Assembly: GCA_024695445.1 (NCBI GenBank)
Contig: JAILIG010000091.1
Coordinates: 1 to 37,791, forward strand
Reading direction: 5' to 3'
Length of the DNA: 37,791 bases
Origin: Oscillospiraceae bacterium
GTDB lineage: Bacteria > Bacillota > Clostridia > Oscillospirales > Ruminococcaceae
Part shown: positions 14,367 to 24,238 of the stretch, piece after piece
Layout: each line of letters starts with the position of its first letter
Numbering within the stretch: the first letter of the stretch is position 1
Position numbers and translations under genes: made by a program
Notes under the pieces: generated by a model
The model's input: the letters and a program-made list of their open reading frames with translations, nothing else
Databases searched by the model: none
Told to the model about the DNA's origin: nothing

Positions 14367-15920
14367 ATGAAGAAGATAACAAAGCAGCGTCTGCTGTTTG
14401 CAGCGGCAGTGCTGCTGTTTTCGGTGATTTGCTGCCTGACGAACATCATATCGGGCGACGACTATCTCGGCTATTACTCACGCGAGGATTCGGCTGTGTC
14501 CTACATTGCCGGCATCAGCGGGCGGTATTTCTCCAATCTGATTGCGTACCCGATCATCCGCTATCCGGCGGCGCGCTTCTGTCTGTATGTGCCGATCCTG
14601 TTTCTCTGCATCTGGCTGCTGGCGGACTGCGTGCAGATCAAAGAAAAGCGCATCGGGATTTCGTGGCTTGCGCTGGGACTGTTCTGCACGATGGTGCCGG
14701 AGATGTTCGCGCAGGTGCTGATGTGGCTGGGTGCCTTTGCACCGTATGTGCCGCCGATGATTTTTGCGATGCTGTTTCTCCGGACGGTATTCCGTGAATT
14801 TGCCGGGAAGCCGGTGAAATCCAAATGGGCGGTGCCCTGCTTTGCGGCGGTCGGCTTTGCCGGAGCGCTCTGCACGGAGCATATGGCAATCTACGCCTGC
14901 TGTCTTTCGGTATTTGTCCTGCTGTACGCCTTTTTCCGCAAGGATCTGAAGCTCCGCGCCTATCAGATCGCATACGCGGCCGGAACGGCAGCCGGAACGG
15001 TGCTGCTGTTTTTGAATCCGAATTACTCCGCGGTCGCAAACGGCACAGAGGAGCACACCTACCGGTTCATTGAATCTTCTCCGCTGGACATCATGATGCA
15101 GCTTTATATGAAGGTCATTGTCTTTTATTCGCAGCGCCTCTGGATTCTCAATTTCCTGATAGCGGCGTCGCTTCTGCTGCTGTACCGCAGGGCCGACCGG
15201 AGCGGCTGGAAGCCGGACAAGTGCCGGTTTGCAAAGGCAGCGCTGACGATTGCTTTCCTGTTCCCGCTGTACTTCTGCATCAATTACGGCTATGTGCGGC
15301 TGGAGTCGATTGACGGTGCGATGCGTCTTTCCGCGCTGGAAACGGCATTTTCGTTCCTGCACCTGATTTCGGTGCTGTATCTCGGCGTGATTCTCTGCAA
15401 GCGGCAGAGCGGGCTGCGCCTGACCGTATTTCTTGTGAGCACGGTGATCTGCACCGCGCCGTTCTGCATGGCAAACCCAGTATCGCAGCGCTGCTTCTTC
15501 TCGACCTTCTGCTTCTGGGTGCTGGCGGCACTGGAAATCTGCACGCAGGCGGTCTGCGCGCTGGACGGTGAGACCGCCGGATACTGCCGCAGGGGCGCCT
15601 TCCTGCTCGGAGCGGTCATGGCAGGGTATCTGAGCTATATCAACATCCTGAACTTCGTCACATTCCGAATCAATGTGTCGGAGGTCAGGGCACAGCTTGC
15701 GGAGAGCCCGAACCGGGCGGTGCTGATCGACGAGCCGTATATGCGCTACACGCCGTCGTTCTTCTTTAATACGGTGTTTGACAAGCTCGACGAATATGCG
15801 AGCGGATCGAAGGAGGATTATCTTACCTGTATGCTGCGCTATCACGGGATTCCGAAGGAACAGGTCGATCCGGAGAAGCTGGTCGTGACGCATCACAGTC
15901 TGTACGATTATCTGCTGTAA
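14367..15920 (+). CDS. Large polytopic membrane protein, DUF6056/glycosyltransferase-C-like
   Basis: 517 residues with about eleven hydrophobic segments. After the first helix comes SGDDYLGYY, an acidic loop placed as in GT-C glycosyltransferases and the DUF6056 family, which use a polyprenyl-linked sugar donor; the similarity is a visual judgement. The last about 90 residues, after the final helix, form a soluble tail (AESPNRAVLIDEP onward). The start is ATG 14367 with AAAGGAG 7 bases upstream; the frame is open back to 13857, but that stretch crosses the promoter and the opposite-strand gene. It is followed directly by the trp leader and has no visible terminator. Confidence 0.75.
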   Translation: MKKITKQRLLFAAAVLLFSVICCLTNIISGDDYLGYYSREDSAVSYIAGISGRYFSNLIAYPIIRYPAARFCLYVPILFLCIWLLADCVQIKEKRIGISWLALGLFCTMVPEMFAQVLMWLGAFAPYVPPMIFAMLFLRTVFREFAGKPVKSKWAVPCFAAVGFAGALCTEHMAIYACCLSVFVLLYAFFRKDLKLRAYQIAYAAGTAAGTVLLFLNPNYSAVANGTEEHTYRFIESSPLDIMMQLYMKVIVFYSQRLWILNFLIAASLLLLYRRADRSGWKPDKCRFAKAALTIAFLFPLYFCINYGYVRLESIDGAMRLSALETAFSFLHLISVLYLGVILCKRQSGLRLTVFLVSTVICTAPFCMANPVSQRCFFSTFCFWVLAALEICTQAVCALDGETAGYCRRGAFLLGAVMAGYLSYINILNFVTFRINVSEVRAQLAESPNRAVLIDEPYMRYTPSFFFNTVFDKLDEYASGSKEDYLTCMLRYHGIPKEQVDPEKLVVTHHSLYDYLL

Positions 15921-15954
15921 TTTTTGGTAAATAATAAAAATATCTGATACCCTC

Positions 15955-15983
15955 TTGACAAACTGCCTGCGATGCTGTAAAAT
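15955..15983 (+). promoter_or_regulatory. Promoter of the tryptophan operon
   Basis: TTGACA (15955-15960) and TAAAAT (15978-15983) with 17-bp spacing, immediately upstream of the T-box leader. Confidence 0.85.
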
Positions 15984-15989
15984 AATAGC

Positions 15990-16270
15990 AACATGAAAAA
16001 CCGTTGAAGCGGAGATAACGGTGCATATGCTCCTACAGAGAGCCCGGAATGCTGAGAGCCGGACGGAAGACAGTGCATCAAATGGCCCGCGGAGGGCGCA
16101 GTCGGCCGATTCGTGCCGGTAAAACTGCGACGGGAGGACATCCGTCAGTTGTCAGGGATATGCTGGTATCCTGTAAAAGTGCGTGCGGAATTTCCGTGCG
16201 AATCAAGGTGGCACCGCGAGTTTGCAAGTCAGACCCGTCCTTGACTGAAAGAGTTGAGGACGGGTTTTTT
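15990..16270 (+). ncRNA. T-box leader, tRNA-Trp responsive
   Basis: The T-box sequence AAGGTGGCACCGCG is at 16205-16218. It is followed by an intrinsic terminator (14-bp stem 16233-16246 with 16252-16265, T-run to 16270). Stem I can be drawn: GCGG (16009-16012) pairs with CCGC (16087-16090), and GTGCAT (16021-16026) with GTGCAT (16073-16078). The internal loop between these helices presents TGG (16083-16085), the Trp specifier codon. AGAGAGCC and GCTGAGAGC in the upper part match conserved stem I motifs. Uncharged tRNA-Trp would pair its CCA anticodon with UGG and its GCCA end with UGGC in the T-box bulge, preventing termination before trpE. Confidence 0.95.
16233..16270 (+). terminator. Regulated terminator of the trp T-box
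   Basis: ACCCGTCCT (16233-16241) pairs with AGGACGGGT (16257-16265), extended by five further pairs including two wobbles, then TTTTTT (16265-16270). It competes with the antiterminator that includes the T-box sequence. Confidence 0.92.
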
Positions 16271-16290
16271 ATGTGCAAAGGAGCGGAAAA

Positions 16291-16341
16291 ATGATGCGTA
16301 TTCCCGGAAGACGATGGTGCCGCAGAGGCAGAAGTATGTGA
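16291..16341 (+). CDS. Possible 16-residue leader peptide with a Trp codon
   Basis: AAAGGAG (16278-16284) precedes ATG 16291 by 6 bases, and the frame ends at TGA 16339-16341. The peptide is MMRIPGRRWCRRGRSM: basic, with one Trp codon (16315-16317). It lies between the T-box terminator and trpE. In Bacillus subtilis the rtpA (anti-TRAP) operon combines a T-box with a Trp-rich leader peptide, so a second control by translation is conceivable. With a single Trp codon and no clear alternative hairpins, this is tentative. Confidence 0.4.
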   Translation: MMRIPGRRWCRRGRSM

Positions 16342-16369
16342 AACTAAATTTCTGACAGGAGTTGTCAAG

Positions 16370-17848
16370 ATGAAAATAACACCCACACTGTCCGAGGCAG
16401 TCGCCTGTGCGGCGAGCGGCAAATATGCCGTCATGCCGGTATTCTGCGAGATGCTTTCGGATTCCCTCACGCCGATCGGCGTGCTGCGCATCCTGCGGAA
16501 TGTCTCCGCGCACACCTTTTTGTTCGAGTCCGTGACCGAGCACGGAACCAGCGGCCGCTACACATTTCTCGGCTATGATCCGAAGCTCGAAATCAGCTGC
16601 ACCGACGGCACGATGCGTGTCGGGGAGCTGACCGTGCAGACCGATGATCCCGGCGCGAAGCTGCGGGAGCTGATGCAGGCATACCGCAGCCCGAAGCCTG
16701 CCGGTCTGCCGCCCTTTACCGGCGGTCTGGTCGGATATTTCGCCTACGATTATTTCGCCTATCAGGAGCCGACGGTCCGGACAGCGACCGCGGACACCGA
16801 TCAGTTCCGCGACCTCGACCTGATGCTCTTTGACAAGGTCATCGCCTTTGACCACTTCCGGCAGAAGATCATCCTGATCGCCAACATGAAGCTCGACCAT
16901 CCGGAGACAGAGTATCACCGCGCCGTGCTGGCACTCAGCCAGATGCGCGACCTGATCCGGAACGGGATTCCGGCATCCGAGCCGGAGAGCCGCATGACCG
17001 GCGAGATGACGCCGATGATGAACAAGGAAGCCTACTGCGAAATGGTCGAACGCGCAAAGCACCACATCCGGGAGGGCGACATCTTCCAGATCGTGCTCTC
17101 CAACCGGTTCAGCGCACCGTTCACCGGCACGCTGCTCAACACCTACCGGATGCTCCGGACGGTCAACCCTTCGCCGTATATGTTCTTCCTCTCCGGCACG
17201 GATGTCGAGGTGGCAGGTGCCTCTCCGGAAACGCTGGTGCGGCTGGAGGACGGCGTGCTGCACACCTATCCGCTCGCGGGAACCCGCCGGCGCGGCAGTA
17301 CACCGCAGGAGGATGCCGCACTGGAGCAGGAGCTGCTCGCCGACGAAAAGGAGCTTGCCGAGCACAATATGCTCGTCGATCTGGGACGGAACGATCTCGG
17401 CAGAGTCAGCCGGTACGGCACCGTGACCGTTGAAAAATACCACGGGATCCTGCGGTATTCTCATGTCATGCACATCGGCTCGGTCGTGCGGGGCGAGATC
17501 CGGGAGGACTGCGACGCGATTGACGCGCTGAACGCGGTTCTGCCGGCCGGCACGCTCTCCGGCGCACCGAAAATCCGTGCCTGCCAGCTCATCGGGGAGC
17601 TGGAGGGCGCAAAGCGCGGCATATACGGCGGCGCAGTCGGGTATCTTTCGTTCTGCGGCGATCTCGATACCTGCATCGCAATCCGCATCGCGTTCCGCAA
17701 GAACGGACAGGTCTTTGTCCGGAGCGGCGCGGGCATCGTGGCGGATTCCGTTCCCGAAAACGAATATCAGGAGTGCGTGAACAAGGCGGCTGCGGTCGTG
17801 AACGCCCTGAAGGAAGCGGAGGCGCTGAACGATGATTCTGCTGATTGA
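16370..17848 (+). CDS. trpE: Anthranilate synthase component I
   Basis: TrpE turns chorismate and ammonia (from TrpG) into anthranilate. 492 residues is normal. The N-terminus holds the tryptophan feedback site region (TFLFESVTE, corresponding to the LLES motif). The C-terminal chorismate-binding domain shows [39 protein letters not shown] and the LSGAPKIRA block. The start is ATG 16370, 8 bases after AGGAG. Its end overlaps trpG by 17 bases, which couples synthesis of the two subunits. It is the first enzyme gene under the T-box. Confidence 0.97.
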   Translation: MKITPTLSEAVACAASGKYAVMPVFCEMLSDSLTPIGVLRILRNVSAHTFLFESVTEHGTSGRYTFLGYDPKLEISCTDGTMRVGELTVQTDDPGAKLRELMQAYRSPKPAGLPPFTGGLVGYFAYDYFAYQEPTVRTATADTDQFRDLDLMLFDKVIAFDHFRQKIILIANMKLDHPETEYHRAVLALSQMRDLIRNGIPASEPESRMTGEMTPMMNKEAYCEMVERAKHHIREGDIFQIVLSNRFSAPFTGTLLNTYRMLRTVNPSPYMFFLSGTDVEVAGASPETLVRLEDGVLHTYPLAGTRRRGSTPQEDAALEQELLADEKELAEHNMLVDLGRNDLGRVSRYGTVTVEKYHGILRYSHVMHIGSVVRGEIREDCDAIDALNAVLPAGTLSGAPKIRACQLIGELEGAKRGIYGGAVGYLSFCGDLDTCIAIRIAFRKNGQVFVRSGAGIVADSVPENEYQECVNKAAAVVNALKEAEALNDDSAD

Positions 17849-19436
17849 CAATTACGACAGCTTTTCCTATAATCTCTGCCAGCTCATCGGAGCGCTCAAT
17901 CCGGATATCCGCGTCATCCGCAACGATGCGATGACGGTCGCGGAAATCGCGGCACTGAAGCCGAGCCACATCATCCTGTCGCCCGGTCCGGGCCGCCCGG
18001 AGGATGCCGGCGTCACAATGGATGTGGTGCGGGAGCTCGGCGGAAGCGTCCCGATCCTCGGCGTGTGCCTCGGGCATCAGGCGATCTGTGCGGCGTTCGG
18101 CGCTGAGATCGTTCACGCCAAGGCGCTGATGCACGGCAAGCAGTCCGAGGTGGTGCTCGATCACACATCCGCACTGTTCAGAGGACTGCCGGAGCGGGCG
18201 CAGGTCGCAAGATACCACTCGCTCGCAGCCCTTGAATCCACTGTGCCGGCCTGCCTTCATGTCACGGCACGCACGGCGGACGGCGAAATCATGGCCGTCC
18301 AGCATGAATCCAAGCCGGTTTTCGGCGTACAGTTTCATCCGGAGTCGATTCTGACGCCGGACGGCAAACAGATGCTGCAAAACTTTCTGCAGCTCGGTCA
18401 AAGGGAGGAAACCGATATGATCTCGGAAGCAATTAAGAAGATTGTTGACAAGCGCGATCTGACATTTGACGAAGCATACACCGTCATGAACGAAATTATG
18501 GACGGCAAAACGACACCGACGCAGAATGCGGCATTTCTGGCAGCGCTCTCGACCAAGAGCACCAAGGCGGAGACGATCGAGGAGATCACCGGCTGTGCTG
18601 CCGCGATGCGTGAGCACGCGCTTCATGTCGAGCACGATTACGATGTGCTGGAAATCGTCGGAACGGGCGGTGACAATGCCAATTCCTTCAACATCTCGAC
18701 GACCTCTGCGATTGTCGCGGCTGCCGGCGGCGCCAAGGTTGCGAAGCACGGCAACCGTGCGGCATCGTCCAAATGCGGTGCTGCGGACTGTCTGGAAGCG
18801 CTCGGCGTCAACATTGAGCAGAGCCCGGAGCGTGCGGCCGAGCTGCTCGGCGAGGTCGGAATGTGCTTCTGCTTTGCGCAGAAATACCACACCTCGATGA
18901 AATATGTCGGCAGCATCCGCCGGGAGCTCGGCGTCCGGACGGTGTTCAACATCCTCGGCCCGCTGACGAATCCGGCAAATGCGCGCCGTGTCGTCATCGG
19001 TGTGTACGACGCCTCTCTGGTCAATCCGATTGCGGAGGTGCTGATGCGTCTCGGCGTCCGGCGCGGCATGGTCGTCTACGGCCTCGACCGTCTGGACGAG
19101 ATTTCCGTGAGCGCGGAGACGCTGGTCTGTGAGTTTGATGTCGAGCAGGCCAAGACCTACACGATCGCACCGGACGACTTCGGTCTGGAGCAGTGCGACA
19201 AGTCGGAGCTGGCAGGCGGTACGCCGGAGGAGAACGCTGCGATTACCCGTGCGATTCTCACAGGTTCGGAGCAGGGCCCCAAGCGCAGTGCCGTGCTGAT
19301 GAACGCAGGCGCAGCACTTTATATCGCCGATCTGGCGCCGTCGATGGCAGAGGGCGTAAAGCTCGCCGCCGAGCTGATCGACAGCGGAGCGGCTCTGCAA
19401 AAGCTCGAAGACTTCATTGCGGCATCGAACCGCTGA
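17832..19436 (+). CDS. trpGD: TrpGD fusion: anthranilate synthase glutaminase + anthranilate phosphoribosyltransferase
   Basis: One 534-residue frame carries two enzymes. Residues 1-190 are the TrpG glutaminase with the triad Cys79 (GVCLGHQ), His169 and Glu171 (VQFHPES). Residues 196-534 are a full TrpD, with [23 protein letters not shown] and [10 protein letters not shown]. The joint reads LGQREETDM: the codons for REE are AGGGAGGAA, a strong ribosome-binding site, 7 bases before ATG 18417 (Met196), the expected start of a free TrpD of 339 residues. So TrpD may also be made alone. TrpG would have normal length if Gln190 (CAA) were TAA, suggesting a fusion by loss of a stop. TrpGD fusions are known in enteric bacteria. 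Confidence 0.95.
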   Translation: MILLIDNYDSFSYNLCQLIGALNPDIRVIRNDAMTVAEIAALKPSHIILSPGPGRPEDAGVTMDVVRELGGSVPILGVCLGHQAICAAFGAEIVHAKALMHGKQSEVVLDHTSALFRGLPERAQVARYHSLAALESTVPACLHVTARTADGEIMAVQHESKPVFGVQFHPESILTPDGKQMLQNFLQLGQREETDMISEAIKKIVDKRDLTFDEAYTVMNEIMDGKTTPTQNAAFLAALSTKSTKAETIEEITGCAAAMREHALHVEHDYDVLEIVGTGGDNANSFNISTTSAIVAAAGGAKVAKHGNRAASSKCGAADCLEALGVNIEQSPERAAELLGEVGMCFCFAQKYHTSMKYVGSIRRELGVRTVFNILGPLTNPANARRVVIGVYDASLVNPIAEVLMRLGVRRGMVVYGLDRLDEISVSAETLVCEFDVEQAKTYTIAPDDFGLEQCDKSELAGGTPEENAAITRAILTGSEQGPKRSAVLMNAGAALYIADLAPSMAEGVKLAAELIDSGAALQKLEDFIAASNR

Positions 19437-19440
19437 GCAT

Positions 19441-20229
19441 ATGGGCACGATTTTAGAGGAGCTGGCAGCATTTGCTGCGGAGCGCACCGCAAACGCGAAG
19501 CGCCGCCGTCCGCTGTTCTCTCTGCGGGCGGATGCCGAGCAGATGCCGAAGGGTGATTTTCCGTTCACCGCGGCGCTGTCCGGTACGCAGCTCGCCTTCA
19601 TCTGCGAATGCAAAAAGGCATCGCCCTCAAAGGGGCTGATTGCGCCGGATTTCCCGTATCTGCAAATTGCAAAGGAATACGAGGCGGCGGGCGCGGACTG
19701 CATTTCCGTGCTGACGGAGCCAAGCCGGTTTCTCGGCGATGACCGTTATCTGTCGGAAATTGCCGCGGCAGTCTCGCTGCCCTGTCTGCGCAAGGATTTC
19801 ACGGTGGATCCCTACATGATCTACGAGGCCAAGCTGCTCGGCGCATCGGCGGTGCTGCTGATCTGCGCGCTGCTTGACAAATCGCGGCTTTCCGAGTATC
19901 ATAAGATAGCGGAGTCTGTCGGGCTGTCTGTTCTGGTGGAGGCGCATGACGAATCCGAGGCGGAGACCGCTGCGGAGATCGGTGCAAAGATCATCGGCGT
20001 CAACAACCGCAATCTGAAGGATTTTTCCGTGGACACCGGCCGTGTGGGCGCACTGCGGTGCTGTGTGCCGGCCGGAACGCTCTTTGTGGCAGAGAGCGGG
20101 ATGCAGTCTGCGGCGGATATCCGCCGCGTGCAGGAGGCGGGCGCAGATGCCGTGCTGATCGGGGAAGCGCTGATGCGCGCACCGGACAAAGCGGCCATGC
20201 TGCGTCAGTTAAAGGGGCTGGACGGATGA
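19441..20229 (+). CDS. trpC: Indole-3-glycerol phosphate synthase
   Basis: TrpC closes the indole ring from carboxyphenylaminodeoxyribulose phosphate. 262 residues form a (beta/alpha)8 barrel with the expected motifs: FICECKKASPSKG (catalytic Lys), SVLTEPSRFLG, LRKDFTVDPYMIYEA, IGVNNRNLKDF and FVAESGM. The start is ATG 19441, 4 bases after the trpD stop; the earlier in-frame ATG (19417) lies within trpD. There is no strong ribosome-binding site, so translation is probably coupled. It is not fused to trpF, unlike in E. coli. Confidence 0.96.
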   Translation: MGTILEELAAFAAERTANAKRRRPLFSLRADAEQMPKGDFPFTAALSGTQLAFICECKKASPSKGLIAPDFPYLQIAKEYEAAGADCISVLTEPSRFLGDDRYLSEIAAAVSLPCLRKDFTVDPYMIYEAKLLGASAVLLICALLDKSRLSEYHKIAESVGLSVLVEAHDESEAETAAEIGAKIIGVNNRNLKDFSVDTGRVGALRCCVPAGTLFVAESGMQSAADIRRVQEAGADAVLIGEALMRAPDKAAMLRQLKGLDG

Positions 20230-20825
20230 TCCGCGTGAAGCTCTGCGGGCTGATGTCCGTGCAGGACGCTGCGGCGGCCGGTCAGTGCCGCCCTGATTTC
20301 GCCGGGATGATTCTCGCGCCCGGATTCCGCCGGACGGTCACGCCGGAGACGGCAGCCGCCATCCGGCAGACGCTCGATGCTGCGATTCCGGCGGTCGGCG
20401 TTTTTGTGGGCGCGCAGCCGGATGAAATCGCAGCCTATGCAAACCGCGGTATCATACAGTATGTGCAGCTTCACGGCAGCGAGGATGCGGCAGATCTCCG
20501 CCGGCTGCGGCAGGTCTGTGCGCTGCCGGTCATTCAGGCGTTTCGCATCAAATCGGCGGATGATCTGAAAAAAGCGGCACAGTCTAAAGCCGATTATATT
20601 CTGCTGGACAGCGGCACCGGAACCGGCGAGCGTCTTGACTGGACGCTGCTGAAGGACTTTCCGCGTCCGTATCTGCTGGCGGGCGGTCTGACGCCGGAGA
20701 ATGTCGCAGAGGCGGTCCGGATGCTCCGTCCGTTCGGCGTGGATGTCAGCAGCGGAATTGAGACGGTCGGCAGAAAGGATGCCGGAAAAATGCGCAGATT
20801 TACGGAAGCTGCGCGCAGCATATAA
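20226..20825 (+). CDS. trpF: Phosphoribosylanthranilate isomerase
   Basis: 199 residues, a small TIM barrel. The start VKLCGLM carries the catalytic Cys, QLHGSEDAA and FRIKSADD are typical, [10 protein letters not shown] holds the catalytic Asp, and [10 protein letters not shown] and GVDVSSGIE bind phosphate. ATG 20226 overlaps the trpC stop (ATGA). It performs the Amadori rearrangement between TrpD and TrpC. Confidence 0.95.
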   Translation: MIRVKLCGLMSVQDAAAAGQCRPDFAGMILAPGFRRTVTPETAAAIRQTLDAAIPAVGVFVGAQPDEIAAYANRGIIQYVQLHGSEDAADLRRLRQVCALPVIQAFRIKSADDLKKAAQSKADYILLDSGTGTGERLDWTLLKDFPRPYLLAGGLTPENVAEAVRMLRPFGVDVSSGIETVGRKDAGKMRRFTEAARSI

Positions 20826-20902
20826 CAGAAACGGAAAACGGTTCGGAGAAGGGCATCGGCAACCCGCTTTTGCCTTTGGGAACATTCAACAGGAGGAACG
20901 CT

Positions 20903-22093
20903 ATGACAAATCAGGCAGGACGCTTCGGCGTACACGGCGGTCAGTACATCCCGGAAACACTGATGAACGCCGTCAACGAGCTGGAACAGGCCTACAACTT
21001 CTACAAGAACGATCCGGCATTTCAGGCAGAGCTTTCGGATCTGCTCAACAACTATGCAAACCGCCCGTCGCGGCTGTACTTCGCAAGGAAGCTGACCGAA
21101 ACGCTGGGCGGCGCAAAGATTTATTTAAAGCGCGAGGATCTGAACCACACCGGCGCACATAAGATCAACAATGTGCTCGGACAGGCACTTCTTGCGAAGA
21201 AAATGGGCAAGACCAGACTGATTGCAGAGACCGGCGCGGGACAGCACGGCGTCGCAACGGCGACCGCAGCCGCGCTCATGGGAATGGAATGCGTCGTGTT
21301 CATGGGCGAAGAGGACACGAAGCGACAGGCGCTCAATGTCTACCGGATGCGGCTGCTCGGCTCGGATGTCATTCCCGTGACGACCGGCACCGCGACCTTA
21401 AAGGATGCCGTTTCCGAGGCGATGCGCGAGTGGACAACCCGCATTTCGGACACGCATTACTGTCTCGGCTCGGTCATGGGCCCGCATCCGTTCCCGACGA
21501 TCGTGCGCGATTTTCAGGCGGTCATCTCCCGCGAGATCCGCGCACAGATGCTCACGCTGGAGGGCAGACTGCCGGATGCCGTACTGGCCTGTGTGGGCGG
21601 CGGCTCGAATGCAATCGGCTCTTTCTACCATTTCATCCCCGACAAGTCGGTGCGCCTGATCGGCTGCGAGGCGGCCGGACGCGGCATCGACACCTTTGAG
21701 ACGGCTGCCACCGTCAACACCGGCAGACTCGGCATCTTCCACGGCATGAAGTCCTACTTCTGCCAGGACGAATACGGCCAGATTGCGCCGGTCTATTCGA
21801 TTTCCGCCGGTCTGGACTATCCGGGCGTCGGTCCGGAGCACGCATGGCTGCACGACATCGGCAGAGCGGAGTATGTGCCGGTCACCGACGATGAGGCGGT
21901 CGAAGCCTTTGAGTTCCTCTCGAAAACCGAAGGCATCATTCCGGCGATTGAGTCGGCGCACGCCGTTGCGCACGCGATGAAGATTGCGCCGCAGATGGAT
22001 AAGAACCGGATCATCGTCATCACGGTCTCCGGCAGAGGCGACAAGGACTGCGCGGCCATTGCGCGTTACAGAGGGGAGGATATCCATGAGTAA
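20903..22093 (+). CDS. trpB: Tryptophan synthase beta chain
   Basis: 396 residues. The PLP lysine is Lys87 in [30 protein letters not shown] (phosphate binding) and the C-terminal TVSGRGDKD are all present. It condenses indole and serine. The start is ATG 20903 after AGGAGGA; a 77-base gap separates it from trpF, the longest in the operon. It is the canonical TrpB1 type that pairs with TrpA. Confidence 0.97.
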   Translation: MTNQAGRFGVHGGQYIPETLMNAVNELEQAYNFYKNDPAFQAELSDLLNNYANRPSRLYFARKLTETLGGAKIYLKREDLNHTGAHKINNVLGQALLAKKMGKTRLIAETGAGQHGVATATAAALMGMECVVFMGEEDTKRQALNVYRMRLLGSDVIPVTTGTATLKDAVSEAMREWTTRISDTHYCLGSVMGPHPFPTIVRDFQAVISREIRAQMLTLEGRLPDAVLACVGGGSNAIGSFYHFIPDKSVRLIGCEAAGRGIDTFETAATVNTGRLGIFHGMKSYFCQDEYGQIAPVYSISAGLDYPGVGPEHAWLHDIGRAEYVPVTDDEAVEAFEFLSKTEGIIPAIESAHAVAHAMKIAPQMDKNRIIVITVSGRGDKDCAAIARYRGEDIHE

Positions 22094-22859
22094 GATTGCA
22101 GCCGCATTTCAGGGCGGAAAGGCGTTTATCCCGTTCATCACCTGCGGAGATCCCGATCTGGAAACGACGGGCAAAATCGTCCGCGAGGCTGCCGCAAACG
22201 GCGCCGACCTGATCGAGCTCGGCATCCCGTTCTCCGATCCGACGGCCGAGGGCCCGGTGATTCAGAGCGCCAATATCCGTGCGCTCTCCGGCGGTGTGAC
22301 AACCGACCGGATCCTTGAGTTTGTGCGGACACTGCGGCAGGATGTGACCGTGCCGCTCTGCTTCATGACCTATGCCAATGTCGTATTTTCCTACGGCATC
22401 GAGCGCTTTGCGAAAAAATGTGCGGAAATCGGCGTGGACGGCATCATTCTGCCGGATGTTCCCTATGAGGAAAAGGATGAATTTGCACCGGTCTGTCAGC
22501 AGTACGGCGTTGATTTTATCTCGCTGATTGCACCGACCTCTGAGGACCGCATTGCGATGATTGCGAAAGAGGCGGCCGGCTTTATCTATGTCGTGTCGAG
22601 CCTCGGCGTGACGGGCGAGCGTGCGCAGATTCAGACCGATCTGACTGCCGTGATGCAGAAAATCCGGGAGAACACGCAGATTCCGTGTGCCATCGGCTTC
22701 GGCATCTCCGGTCCGGAGCAGGCGCATGATATGGCACAGCTTGCGGACGGCGTCATCGTCGGCTCCGCGATTGTCAAGCGCATCGGCGAAAACGGCAGGG
22801 ATGCCGCACCGGTTGTCGGCGCGTTTGTCCGCGAGATGAAGCAGGCAATTACAAAATAA
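22086..22859 (+). CDS. trpA: Tryptophan synthase alpha chain
   Basis: 257 residues; it cleaves indole-3-glycerol phosphate and passes indole to TrpB. Catalytic Glu is Glu44 (ELGIPFSDP). The position of the second catalytic acid, Asp60 in Salmonella, is Glu55 here (PTAEGPVIQ instead of LADGPTIQ). The phosphate-binding GFGISGPEQ and the loop SSLGVTGER are intact. The ATG at 22086 lies inside the end of trpB (8-base overlap). Last gene of the operon. Confidence 0.96.
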   Translation: MSKIAAAFQGGKAFIPFITCGDPDLETTGKIVREAAANGADLIELGIPFSDPTAEGPVIQSANIRALSGGVTTDRILEFVRTLRQDVTVPLCFMTYANVVFSYGIERFAKKCAEIGVDGIILPDVPYEEKDEFAPVCQQYGVDFISLIAPTSEDRIAMIAKEAAGFIYVVSSLGVTGERAQIQTDLTAVMQKIRENTQIPCAIGFGISGPEQAHDMAQLADGVIVGSAIVKRIGENGRDAAPVVGAFVREMKQAITK

Positions 22860-22874
22860 GGAACGGCGTTTTTC

Positions 22875-22904
22875 TTGACAACGGAGTCCGTTTTTTGCTA
22901 TAAT
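22875..22904 (+). promoter_or_regulatory. Promoter of the DUF3810-like gene
   Basis: TTGACA (22875-22880) and TATAAT (22899-22904) with 18-bp spacing. The spacer contains ACGGAGTCCGTTTTTT, which might act as a weak terminator of the trp operon, so the two signals may overlap. Confidence 0.8.
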
Positions 22905-22951
22905 GGATTTGCAGCAGGGGACTGCGGAATTCAAAAAACGGGGGCATTGTC

Positions 22952-24187
22952 ATGAAAAAGAAACTGTCTGTCTACTGGAAGCTGATTCTCGTGTTCGCCG
23001 CACTGATCCTGACCGGAGCTGCACTGAGCCTTCTTCCGGCATTCTGCGACTGGTGGGGCGATCATGTTCACCCGGTTCTGGAGGGCGGCCTCGGCAGATT
23101 GACAGCGCGTATCCCGTTTATACTCGGCGAGTGGCTGATTGTTCTGGCGATTCTGCTTTGTCTGCTCAGCCTGATTTTTCTGATTTTGCTTCTGTTCCTG
23201 CGCAAAAAGCAGGGCTGCCGCCGTTTTGCCCGCGGCTGGTACAAGTCGATGCTGATGATTCTCGTCTGTGTCGGACTGCTGTATACCGTCATATGGTTCA
23301 TCCCGTTCTGCGGGACGGTGCTGGGACAGGGCAATAAAGACCGCCGCAGGGATTTCAGCTTTGACGAGGTACATAAGGTCTATTGCTGGATCGCAGAGGG
23401 CATCAATACAGCGGCAGAGGAGATTCCGATTGCCGAAGACGGCACGGTTTCATTCCCTACGGTCGAGGAAAACCGCCCGAAGATCGTCGCGGCGCTGCGT
23501 GATTTTTCATCGGAGTGCCCGCGCCTGACCGGCTTTTATCCGCCGGTCAAGACATCGTTCTTCTCCGAGCTGCTCGATCATATGCGGATCGGCGGCGTGA
23601 CCTTCCCGATGACCGGCGAAGCGCTGCACAGCAAGTATTCGCTGGAGCCGCATTATCAGCCGGTGCTGGACGCGCATGAACTCAGCCATTTCAAGGGCTA
23701 TTACAACGAAAGCGATGCGAATTTCATCGCACAGATTGCCCTGAGCCGGAGCGAGGATCCGTATCTGCGCTTTGCTGCGTTTGCGGATATGATGAATTAT
23801 TTTGAAACGGACTATCAGGAGGCTGTATCGGAGCTGGAAGCGCAGTGGGAGCAGGAAGGAAAGCTGCCGCGGCTGCCGGCGGATTTCAGCCTGAAGAATC
23901 CGGAGCATAAAGCGCTGTTTCTCGAACGGGCAGAGCAGGCCGAAGCGATGCTTCCGCAGCGCCCGTACATCAGTGAGCGCGTCATACATCTCATGGATGC
24001 CTCGTGGAACATGGGGCAGGCGGTTTATGACGCAGACAGCCACCCGCTGGACGAGATGCCCGCTGTGAGCGAGATCGTCTCCGATGTGGCGGATGTCGGC
24101 TGGGATACACAGGCGGCAGTTCTGCAGGAGCACAGCTACGACGGCGTGACTTTGCTGCTGCTGCAATATCTGGACGGAAAACTCTGA
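22952..24187 (+). CDS. DUF3810-like membrane protein with a HExxH metalloprotease-like motif
   Basis: 411 residues. Three hydrophobic segments (about residues 8-30, 52-82 and 93-118) precede a long soluble domain. This contains AHELSHFKGYYNESDANF: His242-Glu-Leu-Ser-His246 followed by Glu253, the layout of a gluzincin-like zinc site. The pattern matches DUF3810, whose activity is not established. The domain probably lies outside the membrane, though topology is not certain. The start is ATG 22952. aroF follows after about 50 bases without an evident promoter, so they may form one transcript, but no functional link is apparent. Confidence 0.82.
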   Translation: MKKKLSVYWKLILVFAALILTGAALSLLPAFCDWWGDHVHPVLEGGLGRLTARIPFILGEWLIVLAILLCLLSLIFLILLLFLRKKQGCRRFARGWYKSMLMILVCVGLLYTVIWFIPFCGTVLGQGNKDRRRDFSFDEVHKVYCWIAEGINTAAEEIPIAEDGTVSFPTVEENRPKIVAALRDFSSECPRLTGFYPPVKTSFFSELLDHMRIGGVTFPMTGEALHSKYSLEPHYQPVLDAHELSHFKGYYNESDANFIAQIALSRSEDPYLRFAAFADMMNYFETDYQEAVSELEAQWEQEGKLPRLPADFSLKNPEHKALFLERAEQAEAMLPQRPYISERVIHLMDASWNMGQAVYDADSHPLDEMPAVSEIVSDVADVGWDTQAAVLQEHSYDGVTLLLLQYLDGKL

Positions 24188-24238
24188 CAGCCGGTTGAAA
24201 CAGACAGAACGCAGAATGAAGGAGTGTTATACAGAACT

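Noticed and set aside
14478-15896. 472-residue minus-strand open frame
   Set aside because: Antisense to the polytopic membrane protein; very rich in Arg, His and Gln, as expected of a shadow.
17589-19703. 704-residue minus-strand open frame opposite trpE/trpGD/trpC
   Set aside because: Antisense to three well-recognised trp genes. No domain visible, no start signal.
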